A stretch of DNA of 64,000 nucleotides from Camillea tinctor (Eukaryota > Ascomycota > Sordariomycetes > Xylariales > Xylariaceae): assembly GCA_022578605.1 (NCBI GenBank), contig MU394063.1:682001-746000 (forward strand). Reading direction: 5' to 3'. Each line of letters starts with the position of its first letter. The stretch's first letter is position 1. Of the stretch, positions 48,376 through 61,077 are shown in pieces. Under the pieces are notes generated by a model, which did not search any database, was not told the DNA's origin, and saw only the letters and a program-made list of their open reading frames with translations. The position numbers and the translations under genes were made by a program.

Positions 48376-49649
48376 CTAGCTACCCATCTCCAGCATGTGA
48401 CCCATCTTCTCGATCTATATAATTCATGGCCATCATCCGTTAGTTTGAGTGATGAATGTTGAAAATGGATACGGAGGGAATAGCTCACCTTGGTCTTCAA
48501 ATAGCCTTCCATCTCCCTGCTCTTAAAACCGCCTTTGCCTTTCCAACTCAAAGGCACCATACGTACACGCTCTGTCACCCGGATCTCTCGGTTGGGTCCT
48601 TCGACCGCCCTAATCTTGTCGGGGTTGTTTGTCAACAACCTCACTTCTTTCTGCCCTAGGTCAAGCAGCATGGCTGTCGCTAAGCCATAACTGCGTGCAT
48701 CAGCTGGATGTCGCAGTATCAGGTTAGCCTCGACCGTATCCGATCCGAGATCCTGCAGGTTGTACGCTTTTAGCTTCTCGCCTAGCCCGATGCCCCGGCC
48801 TTCTTGCCGCAGGTATATGATAATGCCCCCGTTGGTGGCCGACGGCAGAGACATCAGCCGGGCGGCCTCGTCCAGCTGCTCGCCGCAGTCGCAGCGCGCA
48901 GACCAGGCCGTCTCGCCGGTATAACATTCCGAGTGTATGCGCACCAGCGGGGCATCGCTGGAAACAGGGGCCGTGCCAGTCGATGCCTCGGCCGGTCCCA
49001 TCATACCGCTTTTCATCCGGCCAGGGTATAGGCGTCCTGTGTATGCACCTCGGACCATTCGGTCCATCTCGGTCTCTCCTTCTCTAGGCGCGTCGAGCGA
49101 CTTGCTTCTGATGTGATTGCCAAACACAATGGCTAGGTGCTCCTTATTGTCGGCGGAATTGGTGTAAAGATGTAGGAACATCTCGGTGCCCGCCACGGTG
49201 GGGATGCGGGCGCGGACGATGCATTGGACTTCGGGCAGAGTCTCGAGCAGACGTGGTCGCTTGGTACCGCAGCCGCCGGAAGGTATAGAAGAGTCTACGG
49301 GAACGCCGCGGGGCTCGGCAGTAGGTGTTGCTGTGCCAGGAGTAGATGGCGGGGTAAAAGCGGGCGACAATAAAGAGGGTGGAGGGGGTTGGCTCTGATC
49401 GGCGGGATTCGATGCTGCAGAGGACGATGGAGTCGAGGAGGGGTCTGAAGTATGAGGGCGAGGGAAAGGCGATAGAGAGAATTCGCCGTTGCCACCGGTT
49501 CGTGATGGTGGTTGGACGTCATCGTAGTCCGGTGCGGGCCGTGATCGCGGGGAGTAAAACGACGGCAGATCTTCAGTCACTTGCAGTGCTTGACCATGAG
49601 GCGGCGGCTTGCCGTCTACAGGCGCCGCCTGAGGTTCCGAAGCTGACAT
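48376..49649 (-). CDS. rib1: GTP cyclohydrolase II (riboflavin synthesis)
   Basis: Rib1 opens the imidazole ring of GTP in the first committed step of riboflavin biosynthesis. Exons are 48489-49649 and 48376-48414, giving 399 aa. The last exon supplies only [12 protein letters not shown] after a 74-nt intron. The zinc site is C242, C253 and C255 in [35 protein letters not shown] is the catalytic core, and LLTNNPDKI follows. The first 135 residues are a Pro/Ser/Thr-rich extension without structure, longer than in bacterial RibA but common in filamentous fungi. There is no fused DHBP synthase (RibB) domain, as expected for fungi. Confidence 0.94.
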
Positions 49650-52126
49650 GTTTCAACAACAATTTTTATTTATTCTAGTCAAAGACAATAAACGTAAAAA
49701 TAACGGGTGGTTCTTGATTAATAACGAAGAAAAAAAATAATAACGAAAGAAGAATAACAATATGTGTTAGTAATGTAACTTTGAGAGTGGGAGAAAAAAA
49801 AATAGCTAAAGGTAGAAAGATGAGATACTATTGTATGTAGGTACGGAAGGCCGGTAATAGGTGGTACCTACCTAACCTAGGTACATGTACATTTGCATAC
49901 CTAATGTACTAAGCCAAGTTACTAGTCATGCAGCAACAACCATATAATTCCGGAAAGACCGGGGAATACAGCGGAGAGTAGGTACTACTAGTACTACTAC
50001 CTATGGACATCCATACTACCTACATAACCTAGGTACATAGTATATATAAGCACTTACCTAATGCTAAACTAGGTTAGTCATCAACATGCTCGCGGGCGAT
50101 CCCATTAGTTAGTTAGCTTTTATTTGAAAACTTAAAGCCGCACCACGTACAAATAGTGTTTGTCTGGATATTTGTACATATAGGATATGTACTTACATGG
50201 AGCAAACATGTAGAAAGAAGGGTAAGGTCCACTTTCTTTTCATGCTCGATGCTGAGCTTAAAAGTTAGTAATCTTTCTGTCTCTGTAAGCATGACCGTAT
50301 GTGTAACTCATTGGCGTCATTTTGGCAGTACCATTGATCTAACGGCCTAGGTTAACAGCTTAGGTTAGGTTAGGTAGATAAGATAAGCTATTTCGATATC
50401 GGCAATCCACTGCTAGCTAGCCACATTTCTGAAGGCTGTGCTACTGTGGCTAGCATGGGTATTTTAGTTATTTTCTTCAGACGATTAGCCAGTGAGAACT
50501 TAGACAATTACACCCTTTTCGCCCATACATTATCTCTGCGTAGCACATAAATACAATCCACATAGTAAGCCCCATCCTATGCATCTAAGGTATATATTTG
50601 TAGGGTATGGATATGCTACTTATTATGTGCTTTACTATCTATGCATACTCATGGAAATACAATAGGTTATGTGGATGATGAAGCGTTATCTTTCATAGGT
50701 TATTGCTCACTCCTCAATGCTCATGTTGAGTTGAAACTTTACCGCTTATACAATTTTTTCTTCCCCTTCTCGATCGCTGAAAAAGAAAAGTCTTAGGTAT
50801 AGAAATATGACAGTCGATTGATAGGAAAGTCTGTATGCTGTCTCGGAAAAAAAACCGGGTTTGAAAACAGTTGACATATGGTTTCTGACTACATCCCAAG
50901 ATATCGCCCGTAACTGAACTGATTATAAGCCATATTAAATATAATAAGCTGACAGGAGCGTGTAGGTCAGAGTCCTGAACAAGGGTCTGCAAGACAGTCT
51001 GATGCGCGTGGCACAAGCCATGAGAGAAATGGTCTCTAAGCTAATTGAACTTGATTCTAGACTGTTTCCCTCTCTTATTTCTCTTTGTTTCCATCTTCTC
51101 TCTCTTTCTAGGTGAGTTTGACAAGGAGGCAGTGTGATATCTCCTTTTTTTATTCTCTCGACATGACCACAATCCTGAGACACTCCCTCGCAACTTGACC
51201 CAGGATTTGTCAAAAGCAGTGGACCACAGGCAACGTAGCAAACTCTTTCATTTCAGTACTTATCAGTTCTGGGTTATCTTTTGGGTATCTGTCATGCTTA
51301 TAGAGTGGACAGCCCTGCTCAAAAAGGTAAACGACAATGGAGGATGATTAACCTGCGAAACATCGCTATGCATACTCAATTTGATGTCTAGGTCTGTATC
51401 AGCCCTTTAAGTGACCCATAATGGGTCAAATCCACTGCATGTGAGTTATTAGAGAGACAGACTATCCTTAATGCTACGTTTACTGGTTGCGAGCGAAACA
51501 GCCAGCCAGTAACCTAGTTTATCAATTCCCAGTTGGGATCGTATGAGAGTCTTCCCAGCGCGGATGCGATTGGCTGCTTAAGATCTGCAACTATGTATAA
51601 GAGGCTGTGAGTCTCTTGACAGGTTTGCGTGGCGTCTGTGCTCTTAATGACATTCCTGGCTTACTACTTTAATTTCCGCCCCTGACATCAACGCTCGGGA
51701 GCCGGCAACTTACGAGATAAGTAGATCTCGGTTTCATGTTTAGATGATTAAGCGACTCCGACTTCTACGGTCTTGGCGAACCCGATGTTTCAACTGATCT
51801 CATCGCCCCTAGCCCCCCTTTCCGGCTAGTTTGGTTGGCCTTGCTCACAAGCTTTTACCCGCCTTAAGGCTCGGGTCTTGTCATAGCCTTGGCATTGACG
51901 TCTCATCGGTATTCAGATCGTCCTTGAGAATGTGGGGGTTACGGCTTTCGAACGTGCGGCTCTATAATGTGGATATTGTCGATGGTACCATTCATTGCGT
52001 GGAACCGGCTGCTTTCATAACTATTAAAGACCGCTTGGCACTCCCGTTTCCCTGGCCTTTGTTTCCGGGAATGATGACAACAAACTATCTATCTTGAGGT
52101 AGAGCCTCTACTAAAGCTCAGTGTCC
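49650..52126. other. Intergenic region
   Basis: A 2.5-kb spacer with the divergent promoters of rib1 and the membrane-protein gene. ACCTAGGT palindromes occur at 49875-49882 and 50027-50034, near the rib1 start. Reading frames here are short and unconvincing. Confidence 0.45.
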
Positions 52127-53220
52127 ATGTCGTTTTTTGAAGGATCATCCGTCGAAGGACCGGCCCCCGAGGGGTTATCCGTCGCTGAGACCGAGAAGCT
52201 TAAGGCCACTTGCGAATCCGTCGGCGAGGGCTTCCCAGACATTGCAGGCATTGGGGTCATGGTCTCATTTGCCGGTCAGGCCTTTCTCTCGCTAGCTATC
52301 ACCACATACGTATTCTTGTTATCTCGGAGCGGGAGCCTCGAAATCGAGCATGAGAAGGGAACAGAGTTATACAGGCGTCAAAGGAAACGACTGAAGGCTT
52401 TCTCACAGATGCTTATGGTGGGAAACGATTCCCAAATGTTACTGGGTATTGCCTACATGATTACGATATGGACCAAGCAGGACAATATCGGAGTTTATCA
52501 TTTAAGACTAGCCTTCGACACAGTGAGCCTCGTTGGGTACGTTGCCCCTCTCATTCATGTTGCACTTGTTGAATTAGTACCGCGTATGCTTCCTTTTAAC
52601 TAACATGTGCTACCGCATATAGTGTTTCGAGCATTGTGGCCGTTGTATGGACCACCTTCTGCCACAAAAAGCTGGGCCAGCCTCCACATCGGTTATCCCT
52701 ACGTTACATTGCCACGTATATTTATGCTATCTTTTTCTTTGCTCTCACCATCGTCCTTATCACTCACCTTCTGAAATGGAATGAAACTTCCCTTGAGCCT
52801 GGATTTTGCTATGAGACGCGTGGCACTTCAGATGCTGGCACCGAGGCACCTGACACCGAGATATTCTACGCTGCTGTAACCGGAATTTCACTTCAGGGTT
52901 TCATGATTACGGCTCTCTTCGGTGGCCAAAAATTGAGGAAACCGCTTGTCATCTCCGCCATCTTGCAATTTATTCTGCACGCCTATATGATGGTGACAGT
53001 GAGAGAAGCCAATCAACCTCTGCTGGAGGGCACTGAGAGGGAGGATGCTTGGGACTTTGGACAAACCACAGCTTTAGCTTTGCTCGGCTTGTCTTCGGTT
53101 GAGGTTGGAAAGCGTGCTTGGAGATATTGGCAATGGAGTCAAGAATCGGACAACAGAGTCATAGAAGAAGGTCGACAAATGAAATTTGCTGGTTATGAGC
53201 AGTCGATATACAGCGTCTGA
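52127..53220 (+). CDS. Multi-pass membrane protein of unknown function
   Basis: I do not recognise a named family. Exons are 52127-52536 and 52623-53220, with an 86-nt intron, giving 335 aa. The start is the ATG at 52127; the frame extends two codons upstream only through GTG. About seven hydrophobic helices are visible. Examples are IGVMVSFAGQAFLSLAITTY, MLLGIAYMITIW, LVGVSSIVAVVWTTF (formed across the splice), YIYAIFFFALTIVLITHLL, AAVTGISLQGFMITALF and PLVISAILQFILHAYMMV. A basic Arg/Lys-rich loop (YRRQRKRLKAF) follows helix 1. The layout resembles fungal orphan 7-TM proteins that accompany accessory genes, but no catalytic or ligand motif is visible. Confidence 0.75.
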
Positions 53221-54819
53221 CAGGTCCTTTGGAATAGATTTCCACTCAACAGCATATCACCAATATTTCAACATAACCCATAATCGATATAGGAAGCATG
53301 GCTGGTCTATGTATATTTGCGCTAAGAGGTTATCTACGCATTAAACGGAGCAGTACTGACTGAGTGTTAGGACAACGACGGGAATGACGATACAAGATGG
53401 AACTACTAGCAAAGAACAAGAAAACTGAAATAGGGAATTTTAATATTATAATTCGTGGATATGTTTCATGATTATTATTTCAGTTCAGATTTTACATATG
53501 AATAAAATTAGAAGATAATGTTTAATGTTATCCTGATGAGTTAAGAACCAAGCCGTTCTAGTAGACATGGTAGAAAGCAGCTAGTGTATATAAATGTATG
53601 TCAATTATGCGATCGAAGTGAGCAACTTCAGGTCCAACAGGTCCAGTCGATGGGTCAATGTGAGAATATCTGGTGATCTGTGACAGCATGTGAATAAGGA
53701 TGCCGACGTCTGGAACGGCAGTGGTCAACGATACTCCATTATTTCGGATGCCGAGTTAGATGAAGGTAGGTAATAGGGAGTCTGACTTAGTTACTGAAAT
53801 ATACTAATAATGCCTTGTTATTTCGATCCAGAGCATATTGAAGCCCATGTAACGGGTACTTGGTATATAATAGTTGCTTTAAGCAATAGTTGTACTTAAA
53901 CAAGGCTAGGCCATAGGGAGATACATTATAGACTTGAAAAAGTCACATGGTTTTTCACCTATATATTTCGCCGCGAGGGGGTTCATTGCGTTCAGATCTA
54001 GTGTTCCCCAATGTAGAACCAATCCTCTGTTATATCTAGTTACTAATAGATATCCTGACTATCTACGTAGGAAATTCTCTCGGTTTGGAGAGTGGTGAAG
54101 TATTTAATAACTCAAATGCTTACGTTAAATGTCTCAATAGACCAAGATATATGGATTCGAAGGTTACTGAGTCTAGAAGAGAGGTTACTCAACGCAATCT
54201 TGCTATTCCTTGTCATAAGTATTATAATATCGATTACAAGTTGTTTACGTATACGATACACTACTATGCTAGGTAGGTAACCTTATAACTACAACATTAT
54301 CTTGATTCTTTTGCACTGGAATCTTGGCACTGGAAAACCGGGGCCGGGGCCGAATTCTTTCCTAAAACAGAAAGCTAGACAACGCTAATCGAGATTGATA
54401 AACATGGGGCAACAATTGTTTAGTTTATCTCATTAATCATTCATGATCGGCAATTGAGGGCTATCTCCAACGTAACTTGGCTAGGTTATCGTCCTTTGAA
54501 ATGACCAACCCCACCCCAGATATGTACAAGGTAACATGTGGCATAAAGCGGATGAGGGGGGCAAGGATTGGAGATGGTATACGATAAGTGTCTTAGTTCT
54601 GTGTCCCCCAATGTTCCAGATGCTACGAATGATAGCGAGATCCACAGGGTGACGACCGTAGTCCCGGTTATCACCGTAGTTCAGATAACGGAAGGAGAGG
54701 TGAGGGGACCCCTATTTATAAGATTATGACACCTACGTGAGGATTGTTCTGTCGTATTTCCTGCTTTATCTTACCCCGTGTATCAACTTTGGCTTCACGA
54801 CAAGTCGATCTCCTTTTCC
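53221..54819. other. AT-rich intergenic region
   Basis: A 1.6-kb spacer between two plus-strand genes, with no convincing frame. A TATTTATAAG candidate TATA element at about 54713-54722 lies roughly 100 bp upstream of the OPT start codon. Confidence 0.45.
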
Positions 54820-57428
54820 ATGGCGTCTGATAGTGACAAGAAGACCAGTGATGAGTTGCCGGTCGAATCTAAAGTCGCATCAGGCTTCGTAACTAACCAT
54901 GATGTTGACATAACGAGCGGACACCTGACTGAGCTTGAAGTAGATATAAGTCGAATCCTTTCTAAAGCGGAAGAAGAAGGGGATTGGGATGCCGACACCA
55001 GTCCTTTTCCCGCTGTACGAGCGGTAGTACCGGAGACAGACGATCCTGGAATTCCAGTCAATACGTTTAGGGCCTGGCTTTTAGGTATTGTAAGAGAATC
55101 CCATGCGCCTATATTGACCTTTGAACATCTGTTAAAACCTACAAGCTTTTTGTATTCGTGGGCGCGGGTGTCAACCAGTTCTTTTCTCTCCGTTACCCGG
55201 GAATTCATATTGTGTCCCTTGTCGCAGAATTACTGGCTTTCCCCCTCGGAGTCGCAATTGCAAAGATTCTACCTATTAGTCGCTTTAATCCAGATCATCA
55301 TTTTAACGTAAAGGAACATGCATTGGTCACTATCATGAGCAATGTCTCTTTTGGCTTTGGGTCCGCCGACGCGACAAACCTCATTCAAGCAGCCAGGTTC
55401 TATGGCTTCGAGATGCCAACCGGGCTCTCAGTCATGGCGGTTATCTGCTGCCAGCTATGTGGTTATGGTATTGCTGGCCTCTGTAGCGCGTTGCTTGTCC
55501 AGCCGGCTACTATGATCTGGCCCGGCGTGCTTGGAAACGTGGCTTTGCTGAGTTCCCTCCACTCCCGAGCTAACGCAATGGCAGATGGATGGCGGATTAC
55601 ACGTATTAAGTTTTTCATGGTTGTGTGCTTCATTGCATTCGTCTGGTATTGGTTCCCCGGCCTGATCTTCACTGGGCTAAGTTACTTCACTTGGATCTGT
55701 TGGATTGCCCCAACCAATATAGCAGTTAATCAAGTCTTCGGTATGGTTACGGGACTAGGCTTATTTCCGCTAACCTTCGACTGGTCTATGATTGCGTATA
55801 ATACGAATCCGCTCCTCAGTCCTCATTGGGCGGCTGTCAATGTGTTTGCAGGATTCGTTGTTTTCTTTTGGATAATCACGCCTGCCCTCTATTATTCAAA
55901 TACATGGTTCACATCGTATTTGCCGCTATGTACGGCAGATGTCTATGATCGATTTGGAGAGCTTTACGACACGGGAAAGATTATCACCAATAATCTATTC
56001 GATGCAGAGAAGTACGCAGCGTACTCGCCACCCTATCTACCTGCGACATTTGCCTTCGTGTATGGTCTATCTTTTGCGTCGATTACTAGGTATGTAAAAC
56101 CCCATAATAGACCAAAAGAAACTGCTGACTTCATGATAGTGTCCTTACGCATGTCTATTTTTTCCACGGGGATGAAATAAAACATGCACTTAGGGGCTCT
56201 CTAAAGCTTGATATCCATGCACGACTCATGAAGACCTATCGGAGAGTCCCCTTATACTGGTGGGCTACAATTGTTCTCATAGTGTTCGGAATGAGTATAG
56301 CCATGGCTCAGGTATACAACACGGGGTTGCCGGCGTATGGAATCGTTCTGGCATTTATAATACCGGCAATCTATATGGTTCCCTGCGGAATGATTCAGGG
56401 AGTGACAAATGTCAATGCCAATCAAATCAACGTCTTGTCGGAGTTTATAGGCGGATACATGTTTCAAGGGCGGCCCATCGCCAACATCCTATTCAAAACC
56501 TTGTCAACTGATGTTGTAGGCCAGGGTCTGTACTTCGCTGCAGATATGAAATTAGGCCATTACCTGAAGATTCCACCGCGAACACTTTTTTTTGCACAGG
56601 GGCTTGCAACAGTTCTTGGTGCCCTTACGCAGACAGGTGTCACTCTAGTAAGATTCTCTTTTCCATCCCTGGATTTTCCCTACATTCCCAAATGAAGATA
56701 GCAGCAGCCTTAACGGCACTCCACGATGACTACCATCTCATTTCTACTGAGCGAGCTTATACGTACTAACTGTTATTGCAGTGGATGCTCGGCAATGTGG
56801 ATGGTATCTGCGACTCGGATCAGCCCAATGGATTCACTTGTCCCGTAGGCCGTACCGTGTATAGCAGCTCTGTGATTTGGGGCCTAGTGGGTCCTGGCCG
56901 TCTCTACTCCGCTGGCAAAATCTATAGCGGTCTTTTGCATTTCTTCTGGATCGGGCTTCTCTTGCCCCCAGTAACCTACTACGCCTGGAAATGGACGCGC
57001 AAAGACTTTGTTCGCAAGATTAACTGGCCGTTGATCTTCGTTGGCACATACAACGTCCCTCCAGCTACTGGCATAAACTACAGTAGCTGGTACATTGTCA
57101 ATCTTATCTTCAACAAAATAATCTATAAAAGGTTCTACGCATGGTGGACTAAGTATAACTATGTCCTTGCTGCGGCACTGGACACAGGGTTAGCAATCAG
57201 TGGCATTGTGATCTTCTTCGCCATCAGTTATGGCCCTAATATACAATTTCCTGATTGGTGGGGCAACACAGTGTAAGCCTTCTCTCTATTATCTACATTC
57301 TCATTGTTCTGAACAATTTCTCTGATATCTATTTTAGGTGGCAAAATACAGCTGACAACAATGGAGTACCATGGCTGTCAATGCCAGACGTGGGGTATTT
57401 TGGACCGGCAAATGGGACTTGGTCATAG
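54820..57428 (+). CDS. OPT-family oligopeptide transporter
   Basis: A proton-coupled importer of small peptides of the fungal oligopeptide transporter family. Five exons fit: 54820-55089, 55146-56089, 56140-56647, 56782-57272 and 57338-57428, giving 767 aa, a normal length. The start is the ATG opening MASDSDKK; the longer frame begins only at GTG. After an acidic cytosolic N-terminus, the first helices read FRAWLLGILFVFVGAGVNQFFSLRYP across intron 1. Typical OPT phrases follow: HFNVKEHALVTIMSNVS, IPAIYMVPCGMIQGVTN, LSEFIGGYMFQGRPIAN, LGALTQTGVTLWMLGNVDGIC across intron 3, and SSVIWGLVGPGRLYS. The last exon adds 30 residues. The transporter fits with the secreted S28 peptidase in a peptide-use theme, though the genes are 15 kb apart. 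Confidence 0.92.
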
Positions 57429-58654
57429 GATATGATCAAGCATAGTATCATGTATGTCAAGTATTCCCAATGAACATACGCGCGTGTGTAAGCAGTATTG
57501 GGGATATTTACATATGTGGAATGAATGTTGTTAAGGTTTTTCAGCCATATTTATGTATGTTGTTCTAGCAAAAACCCTCTTTATCTGATAATGTCACCAA
57601 ATGACCTGATTCCGGATAAAATGTCTAAGAGGCAGTCTAAGTTGGAAAAGCTCTGGACTATTTACTCAAATTCTAACAACTGGTACATTATAACGACATA
57701 ATATAGCTATCAAATCTTTTCATTAGAGTAAGAAGATTGTGCGGGCAAAAGATGAAGTATATTAGTCCAGGAGAAAGCCTGCGGTGGGCGCAAGTCCGCT
57801 AAATATATACATGTAGTGTAGCACTATATAGCGGGGTGGTAACCCCATACTCCAACACTTTAACAGCGTTTTCAAATCTAAGAAATAATAGTATATGTGC
57901 TCAATAGATCAAGCCTGTAATGTACCTATTAGAAGCACAATATAGATATGACTACCGACACTTTCGATGAGTCAAGATAACATAAATAGGTTATACGCTT
58001 TAGGTGATGTGTATTCTTGACATCTTGACAACACTTATTTCATGGATCCTGGTTCGAGGAAGTCGAAAAGAGATCTTTCAGGTTACTCTAATTTGTTGGC
58101 GCAAGACCCGATGTACATAATATAGTAATATAGGACCGTATAGTAAACTAGTAACCCCGTGTTATAATACTATTGGATCAAGTGACAGCTTATTCATCTG
58201 TGTATAATGGTTTTAACCCTTGCATTCTTAAATTTAGTAAAGCGTAACGTTATTTCAAAGGGACGTTGAATGAAGATGAGATGTATCAATACGTCACTAT
58301 CACTAAGTGAATGATGATAAACGAGGAGGGAGTGCTTCCTAAGCCGTCAAAGTCGCGTAATGCTCATCGACAAATCAGAATGCAATATTGGAATGTCGTG
58401 ATCGAGGCCAGTAGTGCATTTGTAATCACCAATCCAGAACTTACCAAGAATGAGGACCTAATGTTATTATAAATGATTTGCATGGCCCTAATAGTCATTT
58501 CCATGTTCAGACTTTTCAATCACGGTGACCTTACTTTGTCCTTCATACAGCAGTATACACCGACATTGATATAATTTACACAGCTATTCTTCCACATCAG
58601 ACCAGGGATTTCGAAAAAAAAAATACGTATATACATATATATAAATTATCCATA
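57429..58654. other. AT-rich intergenic region
   Basis: About 1.2 kb with no coding frame. The final 60 bases before the monooxygenase ATG are strongly AT-rich with ATATAT runs and could serve as its core promoter. Confidence 0.45.
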
Positions 58655-59983
58655 ATGCCGCAATCCAAACATCTCCACCTAACCGCCTTTATGCGGCCGG
58701 TTAGTTTGCACACTGGGGCATGGAGATACGAGGGTGCCTATGCGGATGCCAACTTCAACCTTGAACACCTGCAAACCTTCATCCGTAAGCTTGAAGCGGC
58801 AAAATTTGATGCATTCTTCATGGCAGACCATTTAGGAGTATTGAATATGCCAGTCGAGGCGTTGCGACGTAGCCAGACTGTAACCTCGTTTGAGCCCTTC
58901 ACGCTACTAGCGGCACTCTCGGCCGTGACATCGCGGATTGGCTTGGCAGCAACTGCTTCCACCACATACGAAGAACCGTACCATGTAGCCCGGCGCTTCG
59001 CATCGCTTGACCACCTCAGCGGCGGCCGTGCTGCCTGGAATATCGTCACCACTGGAAACCCCGAATCATCACGCAACTTTGGCCGAGACGAGCACTTAGA
59101 ACATAGCGAGCGTTACAAACGGGCACGCGAATTCTATGACGTCGTTACGGGCCTGTGGGATAGCTTCGCAGACGATGCTTTCATCCGCGACCAGCGCACA
59201 GGAATATTCTTCGATCCAGATAAGATGCACGTGCTCGACCACCGAGGCCCCTCCCTGAGTGTCCGAGGCCCGCTTAATATTGCTCGCCCGGTGCAGGGCT
59301 GGCCTGTTATCGTACAAGCCGGTCAGTCTGAACCGGGCCGGCAACTAGCAGCGGAGACGGCTGAGGTTGTCTTCTGCTCGCCATCTGATCTTGCTGCAGC
59401 GAAGACGTTGTATGCTGATATAAAGGGACGTGCGGTAACCGCCGGCAGGAACCCGTCACATCTCAGTATCCTACCGGCTGCTTTGATCATTGTTGGTGAT
59501 ACAGTTGATGAGGCCAAGGCTAAAAGACAGAAACTAGACAGTCTTGTTCACTATGAGAGTGCCATTGCATCACTCTCTGTTGCCTTGGGTACCGATGCGT
59601 CAGGCTTCGACCCTGACGGACCACTACCGACAGATCTACCCGAGACTAATGCGAGCAAAACTAGCCGGGCAGGCGTGCTGAAGGTTGCAAAGGAGGAGAA
59701 ACTAACAGTTCGTCAGCTTGCTCAGCGATACGGAGGGTATGCCGGGCTTGCATTTGTGGGAACCCCAGAGACCATTGCCGATGAGATGGCCAGGTGGCTA
59801 GCTGAAGAAGGGGCGGATGGGTTTACAGTGGTGTTCCCTTTCGTACCACAAGGCCTTGACGACGTTACTGAACGGCTTGTACCTGAATTGCAACGCCGCG
59901 ATCTCTTCCGTCGTGACTACGAGGGGAAGACGTTGCGAGAACATCTTGGCTTACCAAGACCGGAAAACCGATTCTTTCAATAG
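58655..59983 (+). CDS. NtaA/SnaA/DszA-type FMNH2-dependent monooxygenase
   Basis: A flavin-dependent monooxygenase of the bacterial luciferase-like fold, in the group with nitrilotriacetate monooxygenase A and DszA. Such enzymes use FMNH2 from a separate reductase to attack C-N or C-S bonds. It is a single exon of 442 aa, the usual length. Family phrases are visible in order: AWRYEGAYADANFNLEHLQ, FDAFFMADH, SFEPFTLLAALSAVTSRIGL, TTYEEPYHVARRFASLDHLSGGRAAWNIVTT, NFGRDEHLEHSERYKRAREF, WPVIVQAGQSEPGR and a C-terminal GADGFTVVFPF. It lacks introns, while almost all neighbours have them, and sits in gene-poor DNA. An origin by transfer from bacteria is possible. No reductase gene lies nearby, and the substrate is unknown. 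Confidence 0.92.
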   Translation: MPQSKHLHLTAFMRPVSLHTGAWRYEGAYADANFNLEHLQTFIRKLEAAKFDAFFMADHLGVLNMPVEALRRSQTVTSFEPFTLLAALSAVTSRIGLAATASTTYEEPYHVARRFASLDHLSGGRAAWNIVTTGNPESSRNFGRDEHLEHSERYKRAREFYDVVTGLWDSFADDAFIRDQRTGIFFDPDKMHVLDHRGPSLSVRGPLNIARPVQGWPVIVQAGQSEPGRQLAAETAEVVFCSPSDLAAAKTLYADIKGRAVTAGRNPSHLSILPAALIIVGDTVDEAKAKRQKLDSLVHYESAIASLSVALGTDASGFDPDGPLPTDLPETNASKTSRAGVLKVAKEEKLTVRQLAQRYGGYAGLAFVGTPETIADEMARWLAEEGADGFTVVFPFVPQGLDDVTERLVPELQRRDLFRRDYEGKTLREHLGLPRPENRFFQ

Positions 59984-60971
59984 AGGCAGATACTTGGATT
60001 ATATGGATGGTTGTTGTTCATTCTATATTTCTGGATCGTGATAAATACGAGGATTACCTTGAACGCTTCATAATACGACACTGTTGCTAATGTATTAGTG
60101 ACGGTCTAGTTTAACATCAGTGAAGGCCTGCGCAACTACCTATTAGGTAAATAAAGTAATGTCACGATATAATTATAAATAGATATCTACCTAGGTATGT
60201 ATGTCGATAAGAGAACAACACTTCGACCGCTATAGTAAGTTAGTCTTAAGTATATAAGGTACGTATACGGTATACCTCCGTCAGGTATATGATATAGATA
60301 GCATATTGTCTTTATTATGCCAGGAATTCACATTTACTAGGTTCACTTATATTAGATAGTTCGTAACGAGACCCTTTTTAGTGTTATTAACCCCCTGCAC
60401 TCGAACATGTAAGATATACGGTTTTCCTATCAAGTATGTAGTCTTATCACGTCCTAGCCAGGGGTTGGCTGGACCGTAACTATATATAAAGGGTGGAAAT
60501 ACAAAATTGGGCCACAATGACCACTCGGCCATTACGAGAATCTTTTTGGTCTTATGGAATAATGGGTTGCCCAACACTCATTCTACCAAGCCTCTGCGTA
60601 AGTAAGGGATTTTATCCATATTACTAGTACCGACTAGGTAAGATCCTCTGAAGTAAGTAAATAATTGTGTGTAGAAGAGAATGCTGTTAACATAGTACTA
60701 ATACTAGTATCTAGAATACCTTTCTCCTATCTAAAAGGGAAAAGATGGGAGTTTTAGCTCGATTTATGACCGGGCGTTAAGTGTACGAACTTTGCGTTAT
60801 TACATACCTAAAAATGTTCGTCGAAAAGATCCCTTGTTTAAATATTTTAAGCCGCTCGGATTGAGGATGTAGGAGGGAAGATCCGACCCTCTAGGTTAGC
60901 TAAGAATGCTAACAGTGGGTACGCTATATATACTTGCGTGTGCCAGCTGTCAGTACTGAGAGCTACTGAGT

Positions 60972-61077
60972 GTGCTAAGGAAGGTGTTACAAGCACTCTT
61001 AAAGGTATAAAAAGGGATCGGAGACAGTTTAGTAACTTGGCTCACTTATATCTTTACAACCTATACACTCCTTTTCT
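60972..61077 (+). repeat. Promoter-like repeat, copy A
   Basis: The block starts with AAGGAAGGTGTTACAAG, continues through a TATAAAA element, then AGTAACTTGGC and ATCTTTACA, and ends in CTTTTCT. The same order of words recurs about 510 bp downstream, so the two are diverged copies. The element looks like a core promoter plus 5' leader. Confidence 0.6.
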
